Assembly (NCBI GenBank): GCA_902491135.1
Contig: CABUGR010000073.1
Location: forward strand, 1-6,123
From: an uncultured Collinsella sp.
GTDB taxonomy: Bacteria; Actinomycetota; Coriobacteriia; Coriobacteriales; Coriobacteriaceae
Reading direction: 5' to 3'
Length of the DNA: 6,123 bases
Part shown: positions 6,108 to 6,123 of the stretch, in pieces
Layout of the letters: the number at the start of each line of letters is the position of its first letter
How positions within the stretch are numbered: position 1 is the stretch's first letter
The notes under the pieces: model-generated
The model's database searches: none
Told to the model about the DNA's origin: nothing
Seen by the model: only the letters and a program-made list of their open reading frames with translations
Position numbers and translations under genes: made by a program

Positions 6108-6123
6108 GCTGAGCCATCCATAT

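Overview
This window is ordinary bacterial chromosome, compactly coded and GC-rich, with strong Shine-Dalgarno sequences. Five genes are complete and one is cut by the left edge. Gene content, GC-rich codon use and a Tat-type lipoprotein signal on PstS suggest a gut actinobacterium of the Coriobacteriia, possibly Collinsella-like. That assignment is inference from general resemblance and was not confirmed by any search.

Left part (1-2556, minus strand): the start of a high-affinity phosphate uptake operon, read right to left as pstS (phosphate-binding lipoprotein), pstC and pstA (the two permease subunits). pstA runs off the left edge. pstB and phoU would be expected beyond it but are not seen. 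The genes are 24 bp apart (pstS-pstC) and overlap by 8 bp (pstC-pstA). PstS captures phosphate outside the membrane and passes it to the PstC-PstA channel.

Gap 2557-2850: the pstS control region. It has a hairpin in the leader, an 11-bp direct repeat resembling a PhoP/PhoB box, and a 69-bp palindromic element that also looks like the terminator of the next gene.

Middle (2851-5004, minus strand): a HAD-family phosphatase followed after 54 bp by a PepV-like M20 metallodipeptidase, probably one transcription unit.

Right part (5005-6123): a 156-bp divergent control region with two short perfect inverted repeats and a good plus-strand promoter, then a degV/fakB-type fatty-acid-binding gene. It is followed by a second copy of the 69-bp palindromic element.

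The most notable signal is this pair of 69-bp elements. Each starts 12-21 bp after a stop codon. Their outer arms are nearly identical, while the middle of the stem differs between copies by compensatory base-pair changes. I see no defence system, mobile-element gene, CRISPR array, tRNA or rRNA.
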